From: JAFGPJ01 sp964439135 | GTDB taxonomy: Bacteria > Planctomycetota > Phycisphaerae > Sedimentisphaerales > Anaerobacaceae | Assembly: GCA_964439135.1 (NCBI GenBank) | Contig: CAYTNN010000145.1 | Span: 1-12,178 of the forward strand | Direction of reading: 5' to 3' | Length of the DNA stretch: 12,178 bases | In this document: positions 1 to 7,842 of the stretch, one piece after another | How the letters are laid out: each line of letters opens with the position of its first letter | Position numbering within the stretch: the stretch's first letter is position 1 | Made by a program: the position numbers and the translations under genes | Notes under the pieces: generated by a model | What the model saw: only the letters and a program-made list of their open reading frames with translations | Told to the model about the DNA's origin: nothing | Databases searched by the model: none

Positions 1-2
1 AC

Positions 3-2198
3 ACGCTGCGTTCCAGCCGCTTGGGCTTCACTGATGGTACGGATATGCCGGACACAACCGGAGATATCAGGCTGACGGTCACTGACCCGACCCACCCGAT
101 TTTTGCTGGAATCGCATTGACCGATGGCGTTATGGACAATCTGTTTGCCGAGGGTGCGGTTCCGCTTCCCACCGACGAGACTATTATATCACGGGGCATA
201 TCGATCAATAACAATAACCTCGATGATGAGGGGACAGTCCTGGCCGCGATTGCAGAAGTGTCAGCGGACACAGGCCCTGTTGGTGGCATAGTTATCGCCG
301 AATTGCCGGCTGGAGCTACAATGGAGAATTCCAGCGGGAGCCCAGATGACGTACTGGGCGGTCCTCGTCTGGTCTTCCTGACCGGTAGTCGCGAGCCTGA
401 TGGCGTGACAGGTGGACAGGCGGCGGCCCTATATGATTTGTATCCGGATGGCGAACAGATGTTCCTCAATGCGGTCGAGTATTACATCCCGGCCAAGATG
501 TGGGACATCACCGCTCCAGGCGATATCGTCAAGGGTGTTCCTGACCAGCCCGAGACGGATTGGAACGATATCGGCTGGCCTCCTGCTGAGAATCCCAGCA
601 TGTGCATCGATGACAACACCGGCACCAAATACCTGCACTTTGCGGGTGATATCCAACCCACTGGTGTCCAGATTACGCCGTTAGACGGACCGAGTATTGT
701 TACCGGAATAACGTTAACGACAGCAAATGATGCACCGGAACGTGATCCGATTACCTTCGAGCTGTATGGTTCGAATGTGAGTATCGATGGTCCATATGAG
801 TTGATTGCTGCAGGCGATGTAGTTGATTTCGCAGGTGAAGAAGCGTGGCTGCGTTACACAAAGAACGCAACGCCGATTATGTTTGACAATGATAAGTCAT
901 ACGCCCACTATCAACTGATGTTCCCGACCGTTAGAGATCCCGTTGCTCAGGATAGCATGCAGATCGCCGAAGTGGAGTTGCTTGGTGTGCTTACGATACT
1001 ACCCCGCACTCTGACAATATCTTCCACGGGCGGAGGGTTCGTAATCACTCCGGGCGAGGGGGCATTTACATACGAAGATGGAACCGAGGTTGAAGTGAAA
1101 GCCGTAGCGGATGAGAATTTTTATTTCCTGAAATGGACAGGTTCGGCTGTGGACGCCGGTAAAGTAGATCCGGGCAGTGCAAGTATAACCATACTTATGG
1201 ATGGGGATTATAGCTTGAAGGCCCACTTTGCTGCCAACCTGGCGGTTTCCTCCACAAACGGCGGCTCCGTAACCACACCCGGTGAGGGAACATTTTCATA
1301 TGAACACGGCTCAGATGTACCAGTAGAGGCCACAGCGGATGAGTATTATTATTTCCTGAAATGGACAGGTTCGGCTGTGGACGCCGGTAAAGTAGCAGAT
1401 CCGGGCAGTGCAAGTACAACCGTACTAGTAGATGGCGAATACGACCTGAAGGCCAACTTTGCTGCTGTGAGCTTCAAATTGACGGTTTCCTCCACCGACG
1501 GCGGCTCGGTAATAAAGCCCGGCGAAGGAGACATCGTCATTGGCGGCAATTACCTTATTCCTTTGGAGGTCGAAGCAGATCAAAATTACAAGTTTGTGAA
1601 TTGGACTGGATCGGCAGTGGACGCCGGCATGGTTGTGGATCCGGATAGTCCCATTACGTCCATATTTGTGCTTGGGAACTATAACGTGAAGGCTCACTTT
1701 GCCATAGACACCCATATTCTGACAATCTCCTCGACTGAAGGCGGCTCAGTAACCACGCCGGGCGAGGGAGCGTTCGAATATGATCATGGTGCTGAGGTCA
1801 GTGTCGTAGCTACCCCCGACGAGCATTATCATTTCGTAGGCTGGACAGGATCGGCCGTAGATGCCGGCAAGGTAGCGGATCCAGGCAGTGCAAGTACTAC
1901 CGTGACTGCCGACGGAGATTATACGCTGATCGCTAACTTCGAAATAGATAAGCATACCTTGACGATTTCTTCGAACAACTGCGGCTCAGTCACTACACCG
2001 GGTGAGGGTGTGTTCGAATATGATTACGGTACTGTTGTCGATCTTGCAGCAACAGCCGACCCCGACTATCGTTTCAAATTCTGGACAGGGCCGGTGGCCG
2101 ATCTGCTTTCGGCAAGCACAACTGTTACGATTACTGAAGATATAACAGTCAGCGCCGTCTTTGTGAAGTCGAAACCTCTCCCACCTAATGATTCATGA
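3..2198 (+). CDS. Large secreted/surface protein with five divergent InlB-type B repeats (5' end outside window)
   Basis: The frame is open to the first base of the window, so the true start lies upstream and only the last 731 codons are seen. The first ~160 residues include 'HPIFAGI' and later 'RLVFLTGSREPDG...FLNAVEYY', reminiscent of the end of a ThuA/glutamine-amidotransferase-like domain (weak resemblance). Residues encoded at about 580-990 ('CIDDNTGTKYL' through 'MQIAEVELLG') have the beta-rich, discoidin-like layout of a carbohydrate-binding module. From 1011 to about 2171 there are five copies of a ~80-residue repeat with the signature 'LTISST.GGSVTTPGEG...F..WTGSAVDAG...A.F', which matches the divergent InlB B-repeat family found in large extracellular proteins. 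The protein ends in a short tail ('KPLPPNDS') with no visible sorting signal or membrane anchor. Export is inferred, because the N-terminus is missing. A role in adhesion or polysaccharide binding is likely but unproven. A strong terminator follows. Confidence 0.85.
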   Translation, partial: TLRSSRLGFTDGTDMPDTTGDIRLTVTDPTHPIFAGIALTDGVMDNLFAEGAVPLPTDETIISRGISINNNNLDDEGTVLAAIAEVSADTGPVGGIVIAELPAGATMENSSGSPDDVLGGPRLVFLTGSREPDGVTGGQAAALYDLYPDGEQMFLNAVEYYIPAKMWDITAPGDIVKGVPDQPETDWNDIGWPPAENPSMCIDDNTGTKYLHFAGDIQPTGVQITPLDGPSIVTGITLTTANDAPERDPITFELYGSNVSIDGPYELIAAGDVVDFAGEEAWLRYTKNATPIMFDNDKSYAHYQLMFPTVRDPVAQDSMQIAEVELLGVLTILPRTLTISSTGGGFVITPGEGAFTYEDGTEVEVKAVADENFYFLKWTGSAVDAGKVDPGSASITILMDGDYSLKAHFAANLAVSSTNGGSVTTPGEGTFSYEHGSDVPVEATADEYYYFLKWTGSAVDAGKVADPGSASTTVLVDGEYDLKANFAAVSFKLTVSSTDGGSVIKPGEGDIVIGGNYLIPLEVEADQNYKFVNWTGSAVDAGMVVDPDSPITSIFVLGNYNVKAHFAIDTHILTISSTEGGSVTTPGEGAFEYDHGAEVSVVATPDEHYHFVGWTGSAVDAGKVADPGSASTTVTADGDYTLIANFEIDKHTLTISSNNCGSVTTPGEGVFEYDYGTVVDLAATADPDYRFKFWTGPVADLLSASTTVTITEDITVSAVFVKSKPLPPNDS
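1011..2171 (+). repeat. Five tandem B-repeat units (period ~240 nt)
   Basis: Units begin at 1011, 1239, 1479, 1719 and 1959, so the periods are 228, 240, 240 and 240 nt. Each unit starts with a 'L(T/A)(I/V)SS' strand, then 'GGSVTTPGEG', an aromatic-rich segment ending in 'WTG', and 'SAVDAGKVADPGSAS' before a closing 'A.F'. Unit 5 is diverged: it has a Cys in place of the first Gly of the GGS motif, and the 'SAVDAGKV' block is replaced by a shorter 'PVADL'. Units 1 and 2 share a perfect 45-nt match (1122-1166 and 1350-1394), which points to a recent duplication. Confidence 0.9.
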
Positions 2199-2232
2199 TC
2201 CACCCATAGCTGAATAATGTTATGAGATTCAT

Positions 2233-2264
2233 AGGGCTGTAAGCATTTGCTTGCAGCCCTTTTT
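2233..2264 (+). terminator. Rho-independent terminator after the B-repeat gene
   Basis: A 12-bp stem (2233-2244 with 2249-2260, one T-G wobble) closes on a four-base ATTT loop. A run of five T at 2260-2264 follows directly. It lies 35 nt past the stop codon of the B-repeat gene. This is a textbook intrinsic terminator and separates that gene from the esterase gene downstream. Confidence 0.9.
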
Positions 2265-2353
2265 CCATGGCCTTCATTTCGAATGGACTACCTGACTGTT
2301 TACCAAAAAGAGCATTATTTTGCTGAAAAAACATTGCGAGATGGCCGGAGTAG

Positions 2354-2382
2354 TTGCATTTTCAGGACAAAGTTGATTTAAT
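2354..2382 (+). promoter_or_regulatory. Candidate sigma-70-type promoter for the esterase gene
   Basis: TTGCAT (2354-2359) and TTTAAT (2377-2382) are separated by exactly 17 nt, which fits a housekeeping promoter with moderate matches in both boxes. It would give a leader of roughly 60 nt. It lies after the upstream terminator and before the ribosome binding site AGGAG at 2439-2443. A TATACA at 2429-2434 was considered as a -10 box but has no -35 partner and sits too close to the start codon. Confidence 0.4.
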
Positions 2383-2450
2383 GGCGGAACGTGGCACGGC
2401 GGTCCCAGGGACTCCTGTCGGAGAACACTATACAAATTAGGAGTTGAAAG

Positions 2451-4022
2451 ATGAGTTACAAGAGAAGCGGTTTGAACAAACATATCATGTTAATCCTTTC
2501 TTCGATTCTGCTGTTTGCCTGTGCTGGAGCTGCTGTTGCCGATATTAAGCTGCCGGCCATCATCGGTGATAACATGGTTTTGCAGCAGGGCGGAAAAGTC
2601 TCTATCTGGGGCTGGGCCGATCCGGGCGAAGAAGTAGCGGTCGGCGTGAGCTGGAACAGTATGAAGTTTGCGGTTACGGCAGACAAGGACGGCAAATGGA
2701 CGTTCCGGATAAATCCGCCTAAGGCGGGCGGACCTTACGAAATGACGCTCACCGGCAAAAATACGATAACGATCAAGAATATTCTTGTCGGCGAGGTCTG
2801 GGTTTGTTCGGGCCAGTCGAATATGCAAATGTCGGTGCGGTCTTCAGCGAACGCCGAGCAGGAAATCGCCGAGGCCGGTTATCCGAAGATTCGGCTGTTC
2901 TCGGTCAAGCTCACAGTGGCTGAGACGTCGCAGTCGGATTGTGTGGGTAACTGGAGCGAATGCAGCCCCGAGACGGTGCCGGGCTTTTCCGCTGTGGCGT
3001 ATTTCTTCGGACGAGAATTGCATAAGCAGCTTAACGTGCCGGTTGGTTTGATTAATACATCCTGGGGCGGGACGCCCGCTGAGGCGTGGACGAGGCGAGA
3101 AGTGCTCGAAGCAAATCCGGAAAGTGCGCCGATTCTCAAGCGTTACGCCGATGCTGTAGCAAGATATCCGCAGGCCATGGAAGAGTATAAGCAAAAATTA
3201 GCCGAATGGAAACAGGCTGTTGAAAAGGCCAAAGCCGAAGGGAAAAATTCGCCTCGCAGACCGGGTGCACCGTTTGGCCCCGGGAATCCTCATTCGCCCG
3301 CAGGCTTGTACAATGCTATGATTGCCCCGCTGATTCCTTACGATATTCAGGGCGCGATCTGGTATCAGGGTGAAACCAACGCCGGCCGGGCCTATCAGTA
3401 TCGAACGATCTTTCCGGATATGATTAAGAACTGGCGCGACGATTGGGGTGTGGGAAAATTCTCTTTCCTGTTCGTGCAGTTGGCCAACTTCATGCAAACC
3501 AAGCCGGAGCCGGGCGAAAGTGCCTGGGCGGAGTTGCGCGAGGCCCAGACGATGACGTTGGAGCTACCCAATACGGGGATGGCTGTGATTATAGATATAG
3601 GTGACGCCGTCGACATTCATCCGAAGAACAAGCAGGATGTCGGTAAGCGTCTGGCGCTGTGGCCACTGGCCGGGATATACGGCAAGAAGCTGGTTTATTC
3701 CGGGCCGATTTACAAATCGATGAAGGTTGACGGCAGCAACATCATTTTGAGTTTCGACCACGTGGGCGGTGGTCTTGTCGCCAAAGGCGAAGGGCAATTG
3801 AAAGGCTTTTCCATTGCCGGGGCGGACCGCAAGTTCGTCTGGGCCGATGCGAAGATTGACGATAATACAATCGTCGTCAGCAGCGACAAAGTGTCCGAGC
3901 CTGCTGCGGTGCGCTATGCCTGGGCGGACAATCCTGTATGTAATTTTTATAACCGGGAGGAATTGCCCGCCAGTCCGTTCCGCACGGATGAGTGGCCCGG
4001 CGTGACCGTCAACGCGAGATAG
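2451..4022 (+). CDS. Secreted sialate O-acetylesterase (SGNH/GDSL-type hydrolase)
   Basis: The 523-residue protein belongs to the sialate O-acetylesterase family, which removes acetyl esters from sialic acids and, in many environmental bacteria, probably from other acetylated glycans. A signal peptide covers residues ~1-30 (basic start, hydrophobic core 12-29, likely cleavage after 'AVA' before Asp31). 'LFAC' at 21-24 is a poor lipobox, so a lipoprotein is less likely. Catalytic blocks are visible: 'GQSNM' at 121-125 with nucleophile Ser123, 'YQGETN' at 305-310, and 'DIHP' at 388-391 with His390 as the probable catalytic base. Residues ~245-275 form a lysine- and glutamate-rich insert, common in this family. 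The start ATG is preceded by AGGAG 7 nt upstream. The gene appears monocistronic, with its own candidate promoter. In planctomycetes such enzymes usually work in outer polysaccharide breakdown; the exact substrate cannot be told from sequence. Confidence 0.93.
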   Translation: MSYKRSGLNKHIMLILSSILLFACAGAAVADIKLPAIIGDNMVLQQGGKVSIWGWADPGEEVAVGVSWNSMKFAVTADKDGKWTFRINPPKAGGPYEMTLTGKNTITIKNILVGEVWVCSGQSNMQMSVRSSANAEQEIAEAGYPKIRLFSVKLTVAETSQSDCVGNWSECSPETVPGFSAVAYFFGRELHKQLNVPVGLINTSWGGTPAEAWTRREVLEANPESAPILKRYADAVARYPQAMEEYKQKLAEWKQAVEKAKAEGKNSPRRPGAPFGPGNPHSPAGLYNAMIAPLIPYDIQGAIWYQGETNAGRAYQYRTIFPDMIKNWRDDWGVGKFSFLFVQLANFMQTKPEPGESAWAELREAQTMTLELPNTGMAVIIDIGDAVDIHPKNKQDVGKRLALWPLAGIYGKKLVYSGPIYKSMKVDGSNIILSFDHVGGGLVAKGEGQLKGFSIAGADRKFVWADAKIDDNTIVVSSDKVSEPAAVRYAWADNPVCNFYNREELPASPFRTDEWPGVTVNAR

Positions 4023-4041
4023 GAGCTTTTGCACGGGCAGG

Positions 4042-4068
4042 GGCGGTTCCGGGCAAAAACGAACCGCC
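4042..4068 (+). other. Perfect 8-bp inverted repeat after the esterase gene
   Basis: GGCGGTTC (4042-4049) pairs perfectly with GAACCGCC (4061-4068) across an 11-nt loop, 19 nt after the esterase stop. No T run follows, so it is not a classical intrinsic terminator. It may be an mRNA 3' end stabiliser or a Rho-dependent end. The rest of the 4023-4317 intergenic region shows no gene. It contains a short palindromic CTGTTT-TT-AAACAG and a weak TTGAGG-N17-TAGGTT pair (4269-4297) that could be a poor promoter for the operon downstream. Confidence 0.45.
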
Positions 4069-4317
4069 GATACATCTGAGAAGTATATTGTCTGTTGCGC
4101 GCGAAATTCGTTTGAGAAAAACGAGTTTAAGGATTATCATGCCTGTTTTTAAACAGCAGCGACAGAGCATCTAAGTTTGCGGTTCGTAAATCGCCGACTC
4201 GGGGCCGAAGTGCCGTCCAGGCAGAAAGAAGCCGATGGAATGTATACACGGGCTGTGGAGGTGAATAGTTGAGGATTCGGATAATGAATTATAGGTTATG
4301 TTAAGGAATGAGGCAAA

Positions 4318-4785
4318 ATGCCCAAGGAACCTGAACTTACTCATGTTTTAGTGCCGCAGCGCGTTTTGATTTTGGACTCGAAGGCCAAAAGGGATGCCCT
4401 TCTGGCATTGACTGATTGTCTCGGTACGGCACCAGAGGTTGAGGATCGCGACGCCCTGGCTAAGGGAATATTCTACCGGGAAGAGCTGATGAGTACCGGC
4501 ATCGGGATGGGTATCGCGGTTCCCCATGTGCGTCTGGCCAGTGTTACGGGCCCTGTGATGTGCGCGGGCCTCTGTCGCAATCCCATAACCGATTACCAAT
4601 CGTTGGACGGGATCCCTGTCCATCTTATTTTCATGATCGCAGCCGGGCAGAACCAGCACGCGGAACATCTGAAGCTTTTGTCCTCTCTGAGCCTCAAGCT
4701 CAAATGCGAGAAACTGCGCAACTCGCTGATAACCGCGCCGGACACGCTGGCGTTTTATCGCATCCTGGTTGAGCGGGAGAAATAA
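4318..4785 (+). CDS. PTS EIIA-type-2 (PtsN/fructose-like) regulatory protein
   Basis: This 155-residue protein has the size of a stand-alone EIIA(Ntr)/EIIA(Fru) domain. The phosphorylation site motif is clear: 'STGIGMGIAVPH' ends at His70, the residue that receives phosphate from HPr/NPr in this family. 'LIFMIAAGQNQHAEHLKLLSSLS' (about residues 104-126) is the second conserved block. There is no transporter EIIB or EIIC nearby, so it is probably regulatory and not a sugar-uptake component; known EIIA(Ntr) proteins regulate potassium transport and nitrogen or envelope responses. It is the first gene of the antiporter operon, with stop and next ATG four bases apart. Ribosome binding is supported by AAGGA at 4303-4307 and GAGG at 4310-4313. 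No PTS enzyme I or HPr gene is in the window, so its phosphate donor is unknown. Confidence 0.88.
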   Translation: MPKEPELTHVLVPQRVLILDSKAKRDALLALTDCLGTAPEVEDRDALAKGIFYREELMSTGIGMGIAVPHVRLASVTGPVMCAGLCRNPITDYQSLDGIPVHLIFMIAAGQNQHAEHLKLLSSLSLKLKCEKLRNSLITAPDTLAFYRILVEREK

Positions 4786-4789
4786 GAAT

Positions 4790-7033
4790 ATGGAAAGCAT
4801 AAGCTTCAGTATTCTCTTCGTCCTGGGATTCAGCATTGTTGGCGGGCTCGTCGGTGCTTCGTTCTTTCAGAAGCTGCACATCCCTCAGGTGGTCGGATTT
4901 ATCGTTATCGGCTTAATTGTGGGAGACAACGGGCTGAAATTGGTAAAACACACGGATGTAACCGCACTGCAGCCGTTCACACTTTTTGCGCTGGGCATTA
5001 TCGGTTTTTTGGTTGGGGGCGAGCTTAAGGCCGAAACATTCAGGAAATATGCGCGCCAGTTTGTTGCTATTCTGCTCGGTGAGGGCTTGATCGCGTTTTT
5101 GCTCGTCGGTGTCTCTACGGGCCTGTTTATTTACGCTGTTTTCCATAATTTTTCTATTGCGTTTGCGGCGGGAATCGTGTTCGGGGCGGTCGCTTCGGCT
5201 ACGGATCCGGCCTCGACCATCGACGTGCTCTGGGAATACCGCTCTCTGGGTGTCCTGACGACGTCACTTACCGCCATCGTTGCTTTGGACGATGCTCTTG
5301 CAATGATTTTGTACGGCCTGGCGACGGGCCTGGTCAAGATGACAGCGGGAGTTTCCGATTCGGTCCTTAAGGAGATGGGAAAGGTTTTTCTTGAGCTTAT
5401 TGGTGCGGTCGTCCTGGGCTTTGTCGGAGCGGCGATTTTGCGATTCCTTCTGCTGCGTGTGAAACTGCTGCAGAAGAACTTCGCGTTTGCGATCGGCCTG
5501 CTTCTGCTAATGATAAGCATTGCCGTCTATGCGAATATGGACGTCATCCTCACCTCGATGACGATGGGATGCATTTTAGTGAATATGCTTCCGAAAAGAA
5601 GTACGAGCTTGTTCGAGTCTGTGCGAAGTTTCTCGGCTCCGATTTACGTGCTGTTTTTTGTTTTGGCCGGGGCGCGATTGTCCATAACCGAAATGCCCGG
5701 CTGGCTCTGGGGTATTGTTATTATATATGTCTTCGGGCGCAGCATCGGCAAGGTCGTTGGCGCCTACATCGGAGCAAGAATCACCGGGAGCGAACCAGTT
5801 GTCAGGCGGTACCTGGGTCTCGGCCTTTTCGCCCAGGGAGGCGTTGCCATCGGCCTGTCCATCATGGCCAGCCATTACCTGATGGAAGTGCCGGTCGATG
5901 GGAAGCTGATGCTGGGCGACGTAGTGATTTTCGGCATCGCCGCGACGACTCTGATTGTCCAGTTGTTCGGCCCCCCGATGGTTAAACTTGCTTTGAAGCT
6001 CAGCGGAGAAGTCGGCCGGAACGTAACCAGAGAAGACGTGATCGATTCATGGACCGCCAAAGATGTAATGGAGACAGATGTAATCACCGTCCGGGAGGGT
6101 GAGCCGATAACCAATGCCGCCCAGATATTTGTAAAGCACGACTATTTGATCTATCCTGTTGTCGATCGCCACGACCGGATGGTAGGGGTTTTGTCGCTGG
6201 AAGCTCTCAAGAACGTGCTGAGCAATCCGGATTCGTGGACCTGGCTGCTTGTATCCGATGTGATGAGACCGGTCGAGCAGCAGGTATTTTCTTCGTCATC
6301 GCTGAAGGAGGTTCTCGATCAGATGTACGAGCTAAATGTTGACCAAATCCCTGTCGTCGAGCCCGGTAACGGCGATCCTTCGACTTCGCTAAGCGTGCCG
6401 GTCGGAATTCTCGATAGAGCCAAGATCAGAGAGCGGATCGACATCGAGGTTTTCCGGAGACGACAGGCGATAGAGTTCAAAAGAAGCAGGAGCAAGGTCG
6501 ATACTAAAGATGAAAAAATGGCCCCGCGAATGAAGCTTGGCAATATGAAGGTTCGTGACGTGAGACATCTTCTGGTCAAAGATCCGGTCATCGTAAGTCC
6601 TGATCAGATGGTCGAGGATCTTCTTGCGGTGATGAATAAAGACCCGCGAACGAGGTATGCCTACGTCGTGAATAAAAAAGGCGGTCTTGTTGGCTCGGTC
6701 CGCATGAGCGATGTTGTCAAATATCTGTTTCCTTTTGAAGCTGTTGTCGATAGCAGCAGCGAGCTGTCCGTTGGAAAGTACGCATCTTTCGAGGCTAAAA
6801 CGGTCGGTGACATTATGGACGACAGCCCTCGCTTTGTAAAAGAAGCTACTTCGCTGAGTGACATGGCCAACATCCTGGTGCACGAAAAGATCAACGAACT
6901 TCCGGTAGTTGACGATCAGATGCATATCATCGGTCAACTCAGCCTGTATGAGATCACTTCGGCATATCTGAAAGAGGTCTATCCTGAGCAGATTGAATCC
7001 AAAAAAGATACGAACAAGGGAAATGAGCCATGA
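4790..7033 (+). CDS. CPA-type Na+(K+)/H+ antiporter with four C-terminal CBS motifs
   Basis: The protein has 747 residues from the ATG at 4790, chosen over an in-frame TTG at 4769 because the TTG lies inside the preceding gene and GGAG (4776-4779) fits the ATG. Residues ~5-405 form a multi-span sodium/hydrogen exchanger domain. The ion-site motifs are Thr138-Asp139-Pro140 (TM4-like) and Asp167-Asp168 (TM5-like 'ALDDA'), an arrangement seen in electrogenic antiporters such as NhaA/NapA. The cytoplasmic tail carries two CBS pairs: motifs at about 422-480 and 492-560, then 586-650 and 671-735. CBS pairs usually bind adenine nucleotides or related ligands and gate the attached transporter. A basic, helical linker (~563-585) joins the pairs. 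The normal antiporter core is ~400 residues, so almost half of the protein is regulatory. It overlaps the next gene by ATGA, which implies translational coupling. Na+ versus K+ specificity cannot be read from the sequence. Confidence 0.9.
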   Translation: MESISFSILFVLGFSIVGGLVGASFFQKLHIPQVVGFIVIGLIVGDNGLKLVKHTDVTALQPFTLFALGIIGFLVGGELKAETFRKYARQFVAILLGEGLIAFLLVGVSTGLFIYAVFHNFSIAFAAGIVFGAVASATDPASTIDVLWEYRSLGVLTTSLTAIVALDDALAMILYGLATGLVKMTAGVSDSVLKEMGKVFLELIGAVVLGFVGAAILRFLLLRVKLLQKNFAFAIGLLLLMISIAVYANMDVILTSMTMGCILVNMLPKRSTSLFESVRSFSAPIYVLFFVLAGARLSITEMPGWLWGIVIIYVFGRSIGKVVGAYIGARITGSEPVVRRYLGLGLFAQGGVAIGLSIMASHYLMEVPVDGKLMLGDVVIFGIAATTLIVQLFGPPMVKLALKLSGEVGRNVTREDVIDSWTAKDVMETDVITVREGEPITNAAQIFVKHDYLIYPVVDRHDRMVGVLSLEALKNVLSNPDSWTWLLVSDVMRPVEQQVFSSSSLKEVLDQMYELNVDQIPVVEPGNGDPSTSLSVPVGILDRAKIRERIDIEVFRRRQAIEFKRSRSKVDTKDEKMAPRMKLGNMKVRDVRHLLVKDPVIVSPDQMVEDLLAVMNKDPRTRYAYVVNKKGGLVGSVRMSDVVKYLFPFEAVVDSSSELSVGKYASFEAKTVGDIMDDSPRFVKEATSLSDMANILVHEKINELPVVDDQMHIIGQLSLYEITSAYLKEVYPEQIESKKDTNKGNEP

Positions 7034-7842
7034 AACTTATCGACGTTTTAAAGAAGGAATGTATCGTTGCGGGTGCAGTTCTTGACAACAAGGCTGATGT
7101 TTTGCTCCGGATTGCGCAGTCAGCTAAGAAAAGTGCGGTCCTGGGTGATGTATCCGAGCAGGAGATTCTTGCGGGACTCGAAGCTCGCGAGTCGCTCGGC
7201 TCCACCGGCGTCGGCAAGGGCATCGCGATTCCCCACTGCCGGTTGAAATCGGCAAAGGAATTCGTTGTTGGGATCTTAACGGTTCCATCTGGAGTCGACT
7301 TTGACGCCCTGGACGGCCGGAAGGTCAGGCTGATCGTTTATATTGTCGCTCCTGAGGTAGAATCCAACAAGCACCTAAGACTGCTTTCGGTCATTTCGCA
7401 GAGGCTGTTGACCCCGAAATCGCTGGAACAGATCGTGGCCGAGCAGACACCTGAGGGCGTATACGAGAGTTTTCTGCGGGATCAGGATTTAGAAATAAAC
7501 GGCAGGACGCGAGCTGCCAAGAGCCTGATTCACGTATTCATACAAAGCGAGGATATTTTCAGGGATGTTCTGCAGATATTGACCGGCATCGAATCCAGCT
7601 CTCTTGTTGTTGTCGGGGCCGAGAATGCAGGCGTGTATCTTTCGAAATTGCCTCTTTTTGCGAGTTTCTGGTCCGATGAGCCTTCCAATTTCGGCAGGAT
7701 AATCATCGCCGTCGTTGATAAGGGTTTGACCAACGAGACTCTGCGCCGGATTGAGAGTGTTGCCGGTGACCTTGGTAAAGGTTCCGGTGTGATGGCAACC
7801 GTCCAGGAAGTTAATTATGTAGCCGGCTCGTTGAATACATGA
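7030..7842 (+). CDS. EIIA-type-2 domain fused to a C-terminal PII-like (ferredoxin-fold) domain
   Basis: The first ~150 of 270 residues are an EIIA domain with 'SLGSTGVGKGIAIPH' and phosphoacceptor His69, followed by the conserved 'HLRLLSVISQRL' block. A linker ('RDQDLEINGRTRA') leads to residues ~163-266, which are not EIIA. Their predicted order is strand 'LIHVFIQ', helix 'DIFRDVLQILTGI', strand 'SSLVVVG', a long aromatic loop 'FASFW' (210-214), strand 'RIIIAVV', helix 'NETLRRIESVAG', strand 'VMATVQEV'. This beta-alpha-beta-beta-alpha-beta layout is that of PII and PII-like trimers, which bind nucleotides and dock on transporters; the assignment is an inference from pattern alone. The ATG overlaps the stop of the antiporter gene upstream, and AAGGGA lies about 8 nt before it. 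A partner role with the neighbouring antiporters is the natural reading. Confidence 0.85.
   Translation: MKLIDVLKKECIVAGAVLDNKADVLLRIAQSAKKSAVLGDVSEQEILAGLEARESLGSTGVGKGIAIPHCRLKSAKEFVVGILTVPSGVDFDALDGRKVRLIVYIVAPEVESNKHLRLLSVISQRLLTPKSLEQIVAEQTPEGVYESFLRDQDLEINGRTRAAKSLIHVFIQSEDIFRDVLQILTGIESSSLVVVGAENAGVYLSKLPLFASFWSDEPSNFGRIIIAVVDKGLTNETLRRIESVAGDLGKGSGVMATVQEVNYVAGSLNT

Noticed and set aside
3992..4174. Small + strand reading frame after the esterase gene
   Set aside because: It overlaps the esterase end, has no ribosome site and no recognisable composition or motif.
4180..4260. Possible riboswitch upstream of the EIIA-antiporter operon
   Set aside because: The consensus cores of c-di-GMP, ydaO, TPP, SAM, glycine and cobalamin riboswitches were compared by eye and none fits.
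4769..4789. TTG start for the first antiporter
   Set aside because: It lies inside the previous gene and adds seven polar residues; ATG 4790 has GGAG ten bases upstream.
6389..6937. Long minus-strand reading frame opposite the CBS region
   Set aside because: A shadow of the well-supported antiporter gene; the translation shows no domain pattern.
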